Source: Flavicella sp. (lineage in GTDB: Bacteria > Bacteroidota > Bacteroidia > Flavobacteriales > Flavobacteriaceae). From it: a stretch of DNA of 38,621 nt. Below are positions 25,284 to 34,403 of this stretch, piece after piece. The stretch is taken from assembly GCF_029238425.1 (NCBI RefSeq), contig NZ_JAQWGB010000120.1, forward strand, positions 1-38,621, written 5' to 3'. The notes beneath the pieces were generated by a model. The model made no database searches, was not told the DNA's origin, and saw only the letters and a list, made by a program, of their open reading frames with translations. Numbering within the stretch: position 1 is the stretch's first letter; the number at the start of each line of letters is the position of its first letter. A program made the translations under genes and the position numbers.

Positions 25284-25961
25284 ATGAGCGGATTTCTATC
25301 TTCATCAATTGCAAGGAAAGTGGCCATGGCACTGTCAGCACTCTTCCTTATCTTTTTCTTAATAATGCATTTATCAGTTAATTTAACTTCATTATTTAGC
25401 GAAACATTATTCAACCATTTATCACACTTTATGGGAACCAATCCTATGGTTCAATTTTTATTACAACCTATCTTAATTTTTGGTGTTGTATTTCATTTTG
25501 TAATGGGATTTGTATTAGAATTAAAAAACAAAAAAGCTACAGCAGTAAAGTATGCTAAAGACAATGGAGCTGCCAATTCAACTTGGACTTCAAGAAACAT
25601 GGTGTACAGTGGTTTGGTAATTCTTGCTTTTATCGTATTGCACTTTATTGATTTCTGGATTCCAGAATTAAATGTAAAGTATGTTCACGGTGACATGAGC
25701 GGATTATTAGAAGGGACTCAAGACTTCAGATATTTTGAGGAATTACAACACAAATTTGTAAATCCATTGAGAGTGTTGGCTTATGTAGTATCATTCGTAT
25801 TATTAGGATTGCACTTATCACACGGATTTCAATCGGCTTTCCAGTCAATGGGATTCAACAATAAATACACAAAAACAGTGAAAGCTGCAGGTAAGATATA
25901 CTCTATCATTGTTCCTGCTGGATTTATTTTAGTAGCTGTATTTCATTTCTTAAACCATTAA
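25284..25961 (+). CDS. sdhC: Succinate dehydrogenase/fumarate reductase cytochrome b subunit
   Basis: 225-residue membrane anchor of complex II with five predicted helices, the type-B single-subunit anchor of Bacteroidetes. Helix-borne His residues that can hold two haems b are visible: IMHLSVNL (His28), FGVVFHFVMGF, VLHFIDFW and LGLHLSHGFQSAFQSMG. This subunit passes electrons between the iron-sulfur protein and menaquinone. It is the first gene of sdhCAB, with 12 bases between it and sdhA. There is no separate SdhD, as expected for type B. Confidence 0.93.
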   Translation: MSGFLSSSIARKVAMALSALFLIFFLIMHLSVNLTSLFSETLFNHLSHFMGTNPMVQFLLQPILIFGVVFHFVMGFVLELKNKKATAVKYAKDNGAANSTWTSRNMVYSGLVILAFIVLHFIDFWIPELNVKYVHGDMSGLLEGTQDFRYFEELQHKFVNPLRVLAYVVSFVLLGLHLSHGFQSAFQSMGFNNKYTKTVKAAGKIYSIIVPAGFILVAVFHFLNH

Positions 25962-25973
25962 TCTTATATAAAT

Positions 25974-27989
25974 ATGACGACTTTAAATTCAAGAATTCCT
26001 AAAGGTCCAATTAAAGATAAGTGGACAACATACAAAGACAAAATCGACTTAGTAAACCCTGCAAACAAGCGTAACATTGATGTTATTGTTGTTGGAACAG
26101 GTTTGGCGGGTGGTTCTGCTGCCGCTTCTTTAGCTGAGTTAGGATATAACGTAAAAGCTTTTGCTTACCAAGATTCTCCTCGTAGAGCGCACTCTATTGC
26201 TGCTCAAGGAGGGATCAATGCTGCCAAAAACTATCAAGGTGATGGTGATTCTACTTACAGATTATTTTATGATACTGTAAAAGGTGGTGATTACCGTTCA
26301 CGTGAAGCAAACGTGCATCGTTTGGCTGAAGTTTCTGGAAATATTATTGACCAATGTGTGGCGCAAGGAGTTCCTTTTGCACGTGACTATGGTGGATTAT
26401 TAGACAACCGTTCTTTTGGTGGTGTATTGGTATCTCGTACTTTTTACGCTAAAGGACAAACAGGACAACAATTATTATTAGGAGCTTACTCTGCAATGAA
26501 CCGTCAGATTGCTCGTGGTAAAATTGAAATGCACAACCGTCATGAAATGCTAGATGTAGTATTGGTAGATGGAAAAGCAAGAGGAATTATTGCACGTAAC
26601 ATGATCACTGGAGAAATCCAACGTCACTCTGCTCACGCGGTGGTTATTGCATCAGGAGGATACGGAAATGTGTATTTCCTTTCTACAAATGCAATGGGAT
26701 CTAACGTAACAGCCGGATGGAAAATTCATAAAAAAGGAGCATTCTTTGCAAATCCTTGTTATACTCAAATTCACCCAACTTGTATTCCTAGATCTGGAGA
26801 CTATCAATCTAAATTGACTTTGATGTCAGAGTCTTTACGTAATGATGGTCGTATTTGGGTTCCTGCTAAAATTGAAGATGCAAAAGCAATTCAAGAAGGA
26901 AAATTAAAAGCAACGGAGATTGCTGAAGAAGATAGAGATTATTACTTAGAAAGAAGATATCCTGCATTTGGTAACTTAGTACCTCGTGATGTTGCCTCTA
27001 GAGCAGCTAAAGAGCGTTGTGATGCTGGTTATGGTGTAAATGCTACAGGAGAAGCTGTATACTTAGATTTTGCTGCTGCCATTGACCGTTACGGAAAAGA
27101 GCAAGCTAAAATTAAAGGGATTGACAATGCATCTGCTTCAGAAATATATGACTTAGGTCAAGCTGTTGTTGAAGCGAAATACGGAAACTTATTCCAAATG
27201 TATGAGAAAATCGTTGATGAGAATCCATACAAAACACCAATGATGATTTACCCAGCAACTCACTACACAATGGGTGGTGTTTGGGTTGATTACAACTTAA
27301 TGACAACTATTCCTGGATGTTACTGTATTGGAGAGGCTAACTTCTCTGACCACGGTGCAAATAGATTAGGAGCATCTGCATTGATGCAAGGTTTGGCTGA
27401 TGGATATTTCGTATTGCCATACACTATCGGAGATTACTTATCTGACGACATTAGAACTGGAAAAATCTCTACAGATTCTCCAGAATTTGAAGAAGCTGAA
27501 AAATCTGTTAAAGAATTAATTAATTTCTTTATCAGTAATAAAGGTGAACACTCTGTTGATTATTACCATAAAAAATTAGGTGAAATCATGTGGGATAAAG
27601 TAGGAATGTCTCGTAATGAAAAAGGATTGAAAGAGGCTATGGCTGAAATCAAAGCTTTACGTGAAGATTTCTGGAAAAATGTTAATGTTCCTGGAACTTC
27701 AGACGAAATGAATCCTGAATTAGAAAAAGCAACGAGAGTTGCTGACTTCTTAGAATTAGGAGAGTTATTCGCTAAAGATGCCTTAGATAGAAATGAATCT
27801 TGTGGAGGTCACTTTAGAGAAGAATCTGTTGAATTAGACGGAGAACAAGAAGGAGAGGCTAAACGTAACGATAAAGATTTTGCTTATGTTTCTGCTTGGG
27901 AATACAAAGGAGAACCTGGAGATGCGGTACTTCATAAAGAAGAATTAGAATTTAACGACATTGAACTTAAACAACGTTCATACAAATAA
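25974..27989 (+). CDS. sdhA: Succinate dehydrogenase/fumarate reductase flavoprotein subunit
   Basis: 671-residue catalytic flavoprotein of complex II, oxidising succinate to fumarate or the reverse. The Rossmann FAD site [19 protein letters not shown] (about 40-58) is followed by [18 protein letters not shown], where the His is the covalent FAD ligand. Active-site parts include ACHTMGG-like [12 protein letters not shown] and [18 protein letters not shown]. The C-terminal helical domain ends with an acidic stretch. The length and type agree with Bacteroidetes SdhA. Arg codons are often CGT and Gly often GGT/GGA, unlike the AGA-rich neighbours, consistent with high expression. Nine bases separate it from sdhB. 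Confidence 0.97.
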   Translation: MTTLNSRIPKGPIKDKWTTYKDKIDLVNPANKRNIDVIVVGTGLAGGSAAASLAELGYNVKAFAYQDSPRRAHSIAAQGGINAAKNYQGDGDSTYRLFYDTVKGGDYRSREANVHRLAEVSGNIIDQCVAQGVPFARDYGGLLDNRSFGGVLVSRTFYAKGQTGQQLLLGAYSAMNRQIARGKIEMHNRHEMLDVVLVDGKARGIIARNMITGEIQRHSAHAVVIASGGYGNVYFLSTNAMGSNVTAGWKIHKKGAFFANPCYTQIHPTCIPRSGDYQSKLTLMSESLRNDGRIWVPAKIEDAKAIQEGKLKATEIAEEDRDYYLERRYPAFGNLVPRDVASRAAKERCDAGYGVNATGEAVYLDFAAAIDRYGKEQAKIKGIDNASASEIYDLGQAVVEAKYGNLFQMYEKIVDENPYKTPMMIYPATHYTMGGVWVDYNLMTTIPGCYCIGEANFSDHGANRLGASALMQGLADGYFVLPYTIGDYLSDDIRTGKISTDSPEFEEAEKSVKELINFFISNKGEHSVDYYHKKLGEIMWDKVGMSRNEKGLKEAMAEIKALREDFWKNVNVPGTSDEMNPELEKATRVADFLELGELFAKDALDRNESCGGHFREESVELDGEQEGEAKRNDKDFAYVSAWEYKGEPGDAVLHKEELEFNDIELKQRSYK

Positions 27990-27998
27990 GAAGACATT

Positions 27999-28739
27999 AT
28001 GAATTTAACACTTAAAATCTGGAGACAAAAAAACGCTGATGACAAAGGTCAATTGGTGGACTATAAAGTAACTGATATTTCAGAGCATATGTCGTTCTTA
28101 GAAATGATGGATGTCTTGAATGAACAATTAATCAACAAAGGTGAAGAGCCGGTTGCATTTGACCATGACTGTCGTGAAGGAATTTGCGGTATGTGTTCTA
28201 TGTACATCAATGGTGAAGCTCATGGACCTGATAGAGGTATTACTACTTGTCAGTTACACATGCGTTCTTTCAAGGATGGAGATACAATCCATATTGAGCC
28301 ATTTAGAGCAACTGCTTTCCCTGTAATCAAGGATTTAGTTGTAGACCGTACTTCTTTTGATAGAATTCAACAATCAGGTGGTTACATCTCTGTAAATACT
28401 TCTGGTAATACGCAAGATGCAAACGCAACACCTATTTCTAAAATTGATGCAGACAAAGCAATGGATGCTGCTACTTGTATTGGTTGTGGAGCTTGTGTAG
28501 CTACTTGTAAAAACTCCTCTGCCATGTTATTTGTTGGAGCTAAAGTTTCTCAATATGCTTTGTTGCCACAAGGTCAAGTTGAAGCTACTGAAAGAGTCCT
28601 AAGCATGGTACAACAAATGGATGATGAAGGATTCGGAAACTGTACAAATACAGGAGCATGTGAGGTAGAATGTCCTAAAGGAATTTCTTTAGAAAACATT
28701 GCTCGTATGAACCGTGAATTCTTAAAAGCTAGTTTGTAA
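27999..28739 (+). CDS. sdhB: Succinate dehydrogenase/fumarate reductase iron-sulfur subunit
   Basis: 246-residue electron-transfer subunit of complex II. The N-terminal plant-type ferredoxin domain has [16 protein letters not shown] and TTCQLH for the [2Fe-2S] cluster. The C-terminal domain has [18 protein letters not shown] and [15 protein letters not shown] for the [4Fe-4S] and [3Fe-4S] clusters. It carries electrons from SdhA to the SdhC haems. It is the last gene of sdhCAB and is followed by a strong terminator at 28763. Confidence 0.97.
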   Translation: MNLTLKIWRQKNADDKGQLVDYKVTDISEHMSFLEMMDVLNEQLINKGEEPVAFDHDCREGICGMCSMYINGEAHGPDRGITTCQLHMRSFKDGDTIHIEPFRATAFPVIKDLVVDRTSFDRIQQSGGYISVNTSGNTQDANATPISKIDADKAMDAATCIGCGACVATCKNSSAMLFVGAKVSQYALLPQGQVEATERVLSMVQQMDDEGFGNCTNTGACEVECPKGISLENIARMNREFLKASL

Positions 28740-28762
28740 AACAAGTTTTTAATTCAAATATT

Positions 28763-28798
28763 AAAAGCCCTTTTCATTGATTTGAAAAGGGCTTTTTT
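28763..28798 (+). terminator. Rho-independent terminator of sdhCAB
   Basis: Stem AAAAGCCCTTTTCA/TGAAAAGGGCTTTT with a T-run, 23 bases after sdhB. Confidence 0.92.
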
Positions 28799-28850
28799 GT
28801 TGCTTTTATAATCACCTATAACCCTAACCCGATTTTCATAAATTTAAGAT

Positions 28851-28884
28851 AACGTTTTCGTTAAAAAGACATTTTAGTCTTTTT
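28851..28884. repeat. Two adjacent inverted repeats before the SulP gene
   Basis: AACG-tttt-CGTT (28851-28862) is followed at once by AAAAAGAC-atttta-GTCTTTTT (28863-28884). They lie 47-80 bases upstream of the SulP ATG, and a 7-of-8 -7 match TAATTTTA lies at 28902-28909. They could be an operator or a weak terminator. Confidence 0.4.
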
Positions 28885-28930
28885 TTAATACTATGGTTTG
28901 ATAATTTTACAGTATCAAAATCATAAGACT

Positions 28931-30172
28931 ATGTTACAAAATTTTAAAGGAGATTTACTAGGAGGAATAACCGCAGGAATCGTAGCCCTACCCCTAGCTC
29001 TCGCATTCGGATTACAATCAGGTTTAGGCGCTTCAGCAGGATTATATGGCGCTATTTTTATTGGATTTTTTGCCGCGCTGTTCGGAGGTACTTCCACACA
29101 AATTAGCGGACCTACTGCTCCCATGACAGCAGTCAGTCTGGTTGCAGTTGCTACAATTCTCCATGCCAATAATGGTGACATTACGAAAGCTCTCCCACTT
29201 ATATTATGTGTGTTTTTTGCCGCAGGTATTTTTCAAATTTTATTCGGTTTATTGAAATTAGGAAGTTTGATCAAATATATTCCAAGCACTGTAGTTTCCG
29301 GCTTTATGACAGGAATTGGTTGTATTATTTTAATTACCCAACTTCCCAATGTACTAGGTTTTAAAGCTGGTGGTGTTCTTGCCTCAATCGAATCAATTCC
29401 ACATGCAATAACCCATATTAAAATAACAGAATTTGTTTTAGCTATCGCTACTATAGCCATTATATATGGTTTTAAAAAAATCACCAAGGCAGTTCCAAGT
29501 ACACTCGTAGCATTATTTGCTGTTACTATTGCTTCCGTTGTATTTTTAGATCCAGCCTCATTTGGAATCATCGGAAATATCCCTACCGGATTCCCTAAGT
29601 TGAACTTCGATATTTTTACCAGCTTTTCATTCGGAACATTTACTCCCTATATTTTAACCTCCCTGTCATTAGCCCTATTAGGTACCATTGATTCTTTATT
29701 AACCTCTGTCGTAGCAGATAATATGACCGATACAAAACACAACAGCAATAAGGAACTTATTGGACAAGGTATAGGAAATTCTATTGCTGCGCTTTTTGGT
29801 GGAATTCCAGGGGCCGGAGCAACAATCCGTACTGTAGTGAACATTGATGCCGGAGGAAAAACAAAACTATCTGGAATGGCAGCAGCTATTCTACTTCTTT
29901 TCTTTTTAATGATTTTAGGTCCACTCGCCTCTCATATCCCTAACGCTGTACTTGCGGGAATTTTGGTTACCGTTGGTATTGGTGTAATGGATAAGAAAAC
30001 ATTAAAAAACATACATAATCTGCCCATAAAAGATGTTCTTGTTATGTTTCTTGTGTTAACCTTAACCGTTTTTTGGGATTTAATTTTCGCAGTTGCAATA
30101 GGAGTTATTGTTTCCTATACATTCAAAGTATTTTCAAACTACAACAAAAGGAGAAAAATTAAAATGGCATAA
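28931..30172 (+). CDS. SulP-family anion transporter without STAS domain
   Basis: 413 residues from the ATG at 28931 (MLQNFKGDLLGGITAGIVALPLALAFG); the in-frame ATG at 28898 would add 11 hydrophilic residues and is less likely. About 12-14 hydrophobic segments match the SulP core, with conserved GLYGAIFIGFFAALFGGT, ISGPTAPMTAVSL and GGIPGAGATIRTVVNIDAGG. SulP proteins move sulfate, bicarbonate or other small anions, often with sodium. Most have a C-terminal cytoplasmic STAS domain of about 100-150 residues; this one stops at FSNYNKRRKIKMA right after the last helix. No STAS gene follows, and a terminator lies 23 bases downstream. The anion is not predictable; sulfate and bicarbonate are both possible. 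Confidence 0.88.
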   Translation: MLQNFKGDLLGGITAGIVALPLALAFGLQSGLGASAGLYGAIFIGFFAALFGGTSTQISGPTAPMTAVSLVAVATILHANNGDITKALPLILCVFFAAGIFQILFGLLKLGSLIKYIPSTVVSGFMTGIGCIILITQLPNVLGFKAGGVLASIESIPHAITHIKITEFVLAIATIAIIYGFKKITKAVPSTLVALFAVTIASVVFLDPASFGIIGNIPTGFPKLNFDIFTSFSFGTFTPYILTSLSLALLGTIDSLLTSVVADNMTDTKHNSNKELIGQGIGNSIAALFGGIPGAGATIRTVVNIDAGGKTKLSGMAAAILLLFFLMILGPLASHIPNAVLAGILVTVGIGVMDKKTLKNIHNLPIKDVLVMFLVLTLTVFWDLIFAVAIGVIVSYTFKVFSNYNKRRKIKMA

Positions 30173-30194
30173 CCCTTTGCAATTTCAATCTTTC

Positions 30195-30226
30195 AAAACC
30201 CTATAGTCGATTTTCTATAGGGTTTT
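30195..30226 (+). terminator. Rho-independent terminator of the SulP gene
   Basis: Perfect stem AAAACCCTATAG/CTATAGGGTTTT with an 8-base loop and following T-rich tract. Confidence 0.9.
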
Positions 30227-30353
30227 CATTTTTCTTTTTTTTAAACATTTTTAAAAACCTCCGGAAAAACACAGTTAAACGTAAAATAAACATTTATTAA
30301 ATAATAAGCTCTAACAATTTGTTTTTATTACTTTTACAACTTCAATCTACATC

Positions 30354-32270
30354 ATGAAATTACTACAAATACCCCTAGTAGCTATTGTTATTTTTATGAC
30401 AACTGCTACCCTATTTTCACAAGAAATAGCACTATCCTCTTTTCTTATTCCAGCTGAACTGAAAGAAAATGCGAACGCTGTAATTCGATTAAACGAAACT
30501 GTTGCTACTATTGAGGATAGCGACGAAATGTCTATCAAAACAAAGCGTATTGTAACCGTTCTTAACAAAGCTGGAAACCGCAATCTTGATGCAACATTCT
30601 ATTATAGTGATAATCAAAAGATAATTTCTCTACAAGCAATCGTCTACAATGCATCAGGGAAAAAACTTAAAAAATTTTCGAAATCAAAATTTCAGGATGT
30701 TACTGCTACCAGCGGCTCTACTCTAGCTTCTGACGGTAGATATAAATATTTAGAATATACGGCTAGCTCATACCCTTATACAGTAGTATTAGAATCAGAA
30801 ATAAAAACAAACACTACAAGTGCCATACCAAAATGGTTCCCTATTGAGGGATTTCATGTCTCCATTGAAAAAAACAGGTATACCATTTTAAATCCTAAAA
30901 GCATTCATCTAAGAGCCAAGGAAAGAAATTTTGATGGATTTTCAATTACTGCTACAAAAGAAGATCAAAAAGTTAGTTTTGAGATCAAAAACCAAAAGGC
31001 TCAATCCTACGAGCGTTATGCTCCAAGTATTACAAAATTATTTCCTAGCGTTCTTTTTGGACTTGACACTTATGCTATTAAAGGCTTAAAGGGAACTGCA
31101 ATCAACTGGAAAGAATTTGGGAAATGGGAATATGATGTTTTAATTAAAGAAAAGGACAATCTTTCTGAAGAAGCCAAATTACAAATTCAACAACTTACTG
31201 AGCACCTAACCGACACTTTAGAAAAAGCAAAATTTATTTACAATTATGTACAGGAAAACACGAGATATATAAGTGTTCAGTACGGAATAGGAGGCCTCTC
31301 TCCTGCATATTCAAATGATGTTCACAAACTTGGATATGGTGACTGCAAGGGCCTCACAAATTATACCAAATCTTTACTTGAGGCCGTTGGAATTGCTTCT
31401 TACTACACAGAAATTTATGCCAAAAGTAGCAAACGAAATATTGAAAAAGACTTCCACTCCATTCAAGGAGATCATATAATTCTTAACCTTCCTTATAAAG
31501 GAAAAGACTATTGGCTAGAATGCACCAGCCAAACGACTCCATTTGGGTTTTTAGGAACCTTTACCGATGATAGGGATGCTTTGATCTTGACTCCTGAGGG
31601 AGGATTTATAAAACATACTACCGTTTATAAGAATGAAACAAACTTACAAGAAACAAAAGCCAACATTACATTAACTCAGGAAGGGAATATTGAAAGTAAG
31701 ATTGACATAACAACTAAAGGAACTCAATACAATCAACATTATTATTTAGAAAATAATAACACCAAAGAAGTACAAACTTATTATATATCTGAGTATTGGA
31801 AAAACCTCAACAATTTAAAACTTGAATCCTATAGTTTTCACAACAATAAAGATTCCGTCACATTTAATGAAAAGGTATCCGTTTCTATAAAAAACTATGG
31901 TTCGTTAGCTGGAGACGACCTACTCATTAGAGTCAATGTTTTTAATAAATACAACAAATTACCTCCTAGAGTCAGATCTAGAAAACTACCCATTGAAGTA
32001 TCCAGAGGATTCAAGGATACGGATTCTTATACTTTCGAAATTCCGGAGTCTTATCAAGCTTCTTATCTACCAGCAAAAAAGGAAATCACAAATGATTTTG
32101 GGAGCTATGAAGTTTATTTTGAAAAAATAGATGCAACCCACTTCACCTATCATAGAAGCCTATTAATTTATGATGGTATTTTCCCAAAAGAATCCTATAA
32201 CACTTATAGAGATTTTTTAAAATCCATATCCAAATACGACAACCTAAGAATTGCATTGACTAAAATATAA
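30354..32270 (+). CDS. Secreted DUF3857 and transglutaminase-core protein, catalytic residues present
   Basis: 638 residues with a signal peptide (1-22, cut before SQEIAL). The N-terminal DUF3857 beta-sandwich (about 45-215) is followed by a transglutaminase-like papain-fold domain (about 270-400) and a C-terminal DUF2569/DUF3858-like beta region (about 430-638). The catalytic segment is LGYGDCKGLTNYTKSLLEAVG with Cys331; GDHIILNL gives His374 and WLECTSQ puts Glu389 in the usual Asp place, so the site looks potentially active. Such enzymes may cleave or cross-link amide bonds; the natural substrate in Bacteroidota is unknown. It is the first gene of a two-gene operon with a degenerate paralogue two bases downstream. 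The two proteins even share the C-terminal residues ALTKI / VLTKI. Confidence 0.85.
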   Translation: MKLLQIPLVAIVIFMTTATLFSQEIALSSFLIPAELKENANAVIRLNETVATIEDSDEMSIKTKRIVTVLNKAGNRNLDATFYYSDNQKIISLQAIVYNASGKKLKKFSKSKFQDVTATSGSTLASDGRYKYLEYTASSYPYTVVLESEIKTNTTSAIPKWFPIEGFHVSIEKNRYTILNPKSIHLRAKERNFDGFSITATKEDQKVSFEIKNQKAQSYERYAPSITKLFPSVLFGLDTYAIKGLKGTAINWKEFGKWEYDVLIKEKDNLSEEAKLQIQQLTEHLTDTLEKAKFIYNYVQENTRYISVQYGIGGLSPAYSNDVHKLGYGDCKGLTNYTKSLLEAVGIASYYTEIYAKSSKRNIEKDFHSIQGDHIILNLPYKGKDYWLECTSQTTPFGFLGTFTDDRDALILTPEGGFIKHTTVYKNETNLQETKANITLTQEGNIESKIDITTKGTQYNQHYYLENNNTKEVQTYYISEYWKNLNNLKLESYSFHNNKDSVTFNEKVSVSIKNYGSLAGDDLLIRVNVFNKYNKLPPRVRSRKLPIEVSRGFKDTDSYTFEIPESYQASYLPAKKEITNDFGSYEVYFEKIDATHFTYHRSLLIYDGIFPKESYNTYRDFLKSISKYDNLRIALTKI

Positions 32271-32272
32271 TC

Positions 32273-34291
32273 ATGAAGAACTTAACATTACTCTGTGTTA
32301 CTCTACTTGTAACAACGACATTTACTTTTGCCCAAAAAAGGAAATTTGGAAAAATAAAAAAAGAAGAACTGCAAGAAACATCTTATGCTAAAGATAGTCT
32401 TGCCAATGCCTGTTATCTCTATAAAAAAAGAGAAACCAATTTTGTATTTAACGAACAGAAGTTCACTTTTGAGTTGGTTACAAAGGTTCATGAGATTATA
32501 AAAATTTACAACAATGATGGTTTTGACCATGCCACTGTAACCATCAATTATTATGACCCTGAAACAGGTTCTTCAGATGAGGAGGTACATAATATAAAAG
32601 CTTATACCTATAATCTAGAAAACGATAAGGTAAAAAAAGAAAAGCTATCCTCTAAAAATGTTTTCAAAGATCAAGCCAATAAATTTTGGGCAAATAAAAA
32701 ATTTACCATGCCTAATGTGAATGAGGGATCTATTATTGAATACAGCTATACAATTATTTCACCTTATTGGGATATCCGTGACTTAGATTTCCAGTATGAT
32801 ATTCCTATCAAAGAACTTTTCTATTCCACTGAAATTCCGGAATACTATAATTTCAGTAAACAAAACAAAGGATATTACTTCATCACTCCACAAGAGGAAA
32901 CTTTAAATAGAAGTATCAGTTGGACGAACAAAACTAGAACTACTGGTAATATTTCTTCTACCTCATATGATAATGAAAAGGTGAACCATACGTCAAAACA
33001 CACTGTTTATTATCAAAAAGATATCCCTGCACTTAGGGATAATGAACCCTATATGAGTAGTATTAATAATTATAGAGGCGGTGTCAAATACGAATTGAGT
33101 TCAACACGTTTTCCTAATTCAAACTTAAAACAATATAGCTCTACATGGGAATCTGTAAGTAAAACCATTTTTGAGAACTCAAGTTTTGGTCAAGAGTTAA
33201 AATACTCAAATTATTTTAAAGATGATTTAGAGACTATTTTACAAGGAAAAACAACCTATCAACAAAAATTAATCACCATTTTAGAATTTGCTAAATCTAA
33301 AGTTAAATGGAATGGATACTCAGGGAAATATACAAACAAAGGTGTTCGTAAAGCATACAAAGAGGGAACTGGAAACGTAGCAGAAATAAATCTTATGTTG
33401 GTTTCTATGCTAAGAGAGGCTGGATTTACAGCCAACCCAGTACTATTGAGCACTAGGGATAATGGCATCCCATTTTTCCCAACCTTGGAAGGCTTTAACT
33501 ACGTTATCGCAGCTGTACATGCGGAAGGAGCAGGCTATATTTTAATGGATGCTACAGAACAATATAGTTCACCGAACAATCTTCCTTTGAGGGATTTGAA
33601 TTGGGATGGTAGAATGATAGCAGATGACGGTCGTTCAAAAGCAATTAGTTTGGCGCCTCAAAAATATTCTGAGGAAAATAATAGTTTGAGTATTAGCATT
33701 GATGGTGACTACCATGTAAATGGTTTGCTGAGACGTAAAATGGATGGATTAAAAGCTTTTTCTTATAGATCAAAAAACAATAAAACTAAGGAAGAAGAAT
33801 TAATTCAAAAATTAGAGAATAGATTCCATGTAGAAATCAACAATTTTAGAGTTGGAAATAAGAAAATCCCTTATAAGGCATTTACTCAAATGATTCAGTT
33901 TGAAAGTGATGATATGATTGAGGTAATCAATGGAAAAATGTATATCAATCCGTTATTCTTTTTCTCAACAACAGTAAATCCTTTTAAAACGGAAGAAAGA
34001 ATTTTCCCAGTAGATTATGGAACTCCATGGAAAGAAAAAAATCAAATATCTATAAAAATTCCAGAAGGCTATAAAATTGAATCAATCCCCGAAACCTTTG
34101 GTATTGGGCTTCCAGAGAATCTAGGTCTCTATAAATTTTTAATTAAAGCTAACAACAACAGCATCAGTATCAAGACAGAGGAAATAATTAATAGTTCCAT
34201 AATTTCACCCAAATACTATGGTGATTTAAAAAACTTTTATGCTGAGCTCGTTAGCAAACAAAAGAAAAAAATAGTGCTCACAAAAATCTAA
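32273..34291 (+). CDS. Secreted DUF3857 paralogue with degenerate transglutaminase site
   Basis: 672 residues with a signal peptide (MKNLTLLCVTLLVTTTFTFAQ). The domain order is as in the upstream gene: DUF3857 (about 60-250), transglutaminase-like domain (about 310-430), C-terminal beta domain. Aligning GTGNVAEINLMLVSMLREAG with the GDCKGL... segment of the upstream protein puts Val369 where Cys331 is, and FNYVIAAV puts Tyr410 where His374 is; only the acidic residue (Asp426 in YILMDATEQ) is kept. It is therefore likely a non-enzymatic partner. The AEIN form recurs, as I recall, in many Bacteroidetes DUF3857 proteins, so it is not a recent mutation. Two bases separate it from the upstream gene; a terminator follows. 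Confidence 0.85.
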   Translation: MKNLTLLCVTLLVTTTFTFAQKRKFGKIKKEELQETSYAKDSLANACYLYKKRETNFVFNEQKFTFELVTKVHEIIKIYNNDGFDHATVTINYYDPETGSSDEEVHNIKAYTYNLENDKVKKEKLSSKNVFKDQANKFWANKKFTMPNVNEGSIIEYSYTIISPYWDIRDLDFQYDIPIKELFYSTEIPEYYNFSKQNKGYYFITPQEETLNRSISWTNKTRTTGNISSTSYDNEKVNHTSKHTVYYQKDIPALRDNEPYMSSINNYRGGVKYELSSTRFPNSNLKQYSSTWESVSKTIFENSSFGQELKYSNYFKDDLETILQGKTTYQQKLITILEFAKSKVKWNGYSGKYTNKGVRKAYKEGTGNVAEINLMLVSMLREAGFTANPVLLSTRDNGIPFFPTLEGFNYVIAAVHAEGAGYILMDATEQYSSPNNLPLRDLNWDGRMIADDGRSKAISLAPQKYSEENNSLSISIDGDYHVNGLLRRKMDGLKAFSYRSKNNKTKEEELIQKLENRFHVEINNFRVGNKKIPYKAFTQMIQFESDDMIEVINGKMYINPLFFFSTTVNPFKTEERIFPVDYGTPWKEKNQISIKIPEGYKIESIPETFGIGLPENLGLYKFLIKANNNSISIKTEEIINSSIISPKYYGDLKNFYAELVSKQKKKIVLTKI

Positions 34292-34295
34292 AATC

Positions 34296-34331
34296 AAATC
34301 CCCTTAATTAAAAAATTAAGGGGATTTTTTC
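34296..34331 (+). terminator. Rho-independent terminator of the DUF3857 operon
   Basis: Perfect stem AAATCCCCTTAATT/AATTAAGGGGATTT with loop aaaa and T-run, five bases after the stop codon. Confidence 0.9.
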
Positions 34332-34403
34332 AATGCAAGAAGGCTATCACAAATATTATTCTTAGTTTGTGAAAAATATTCCACTTCACTAATAAGGTAT
34401 TTT

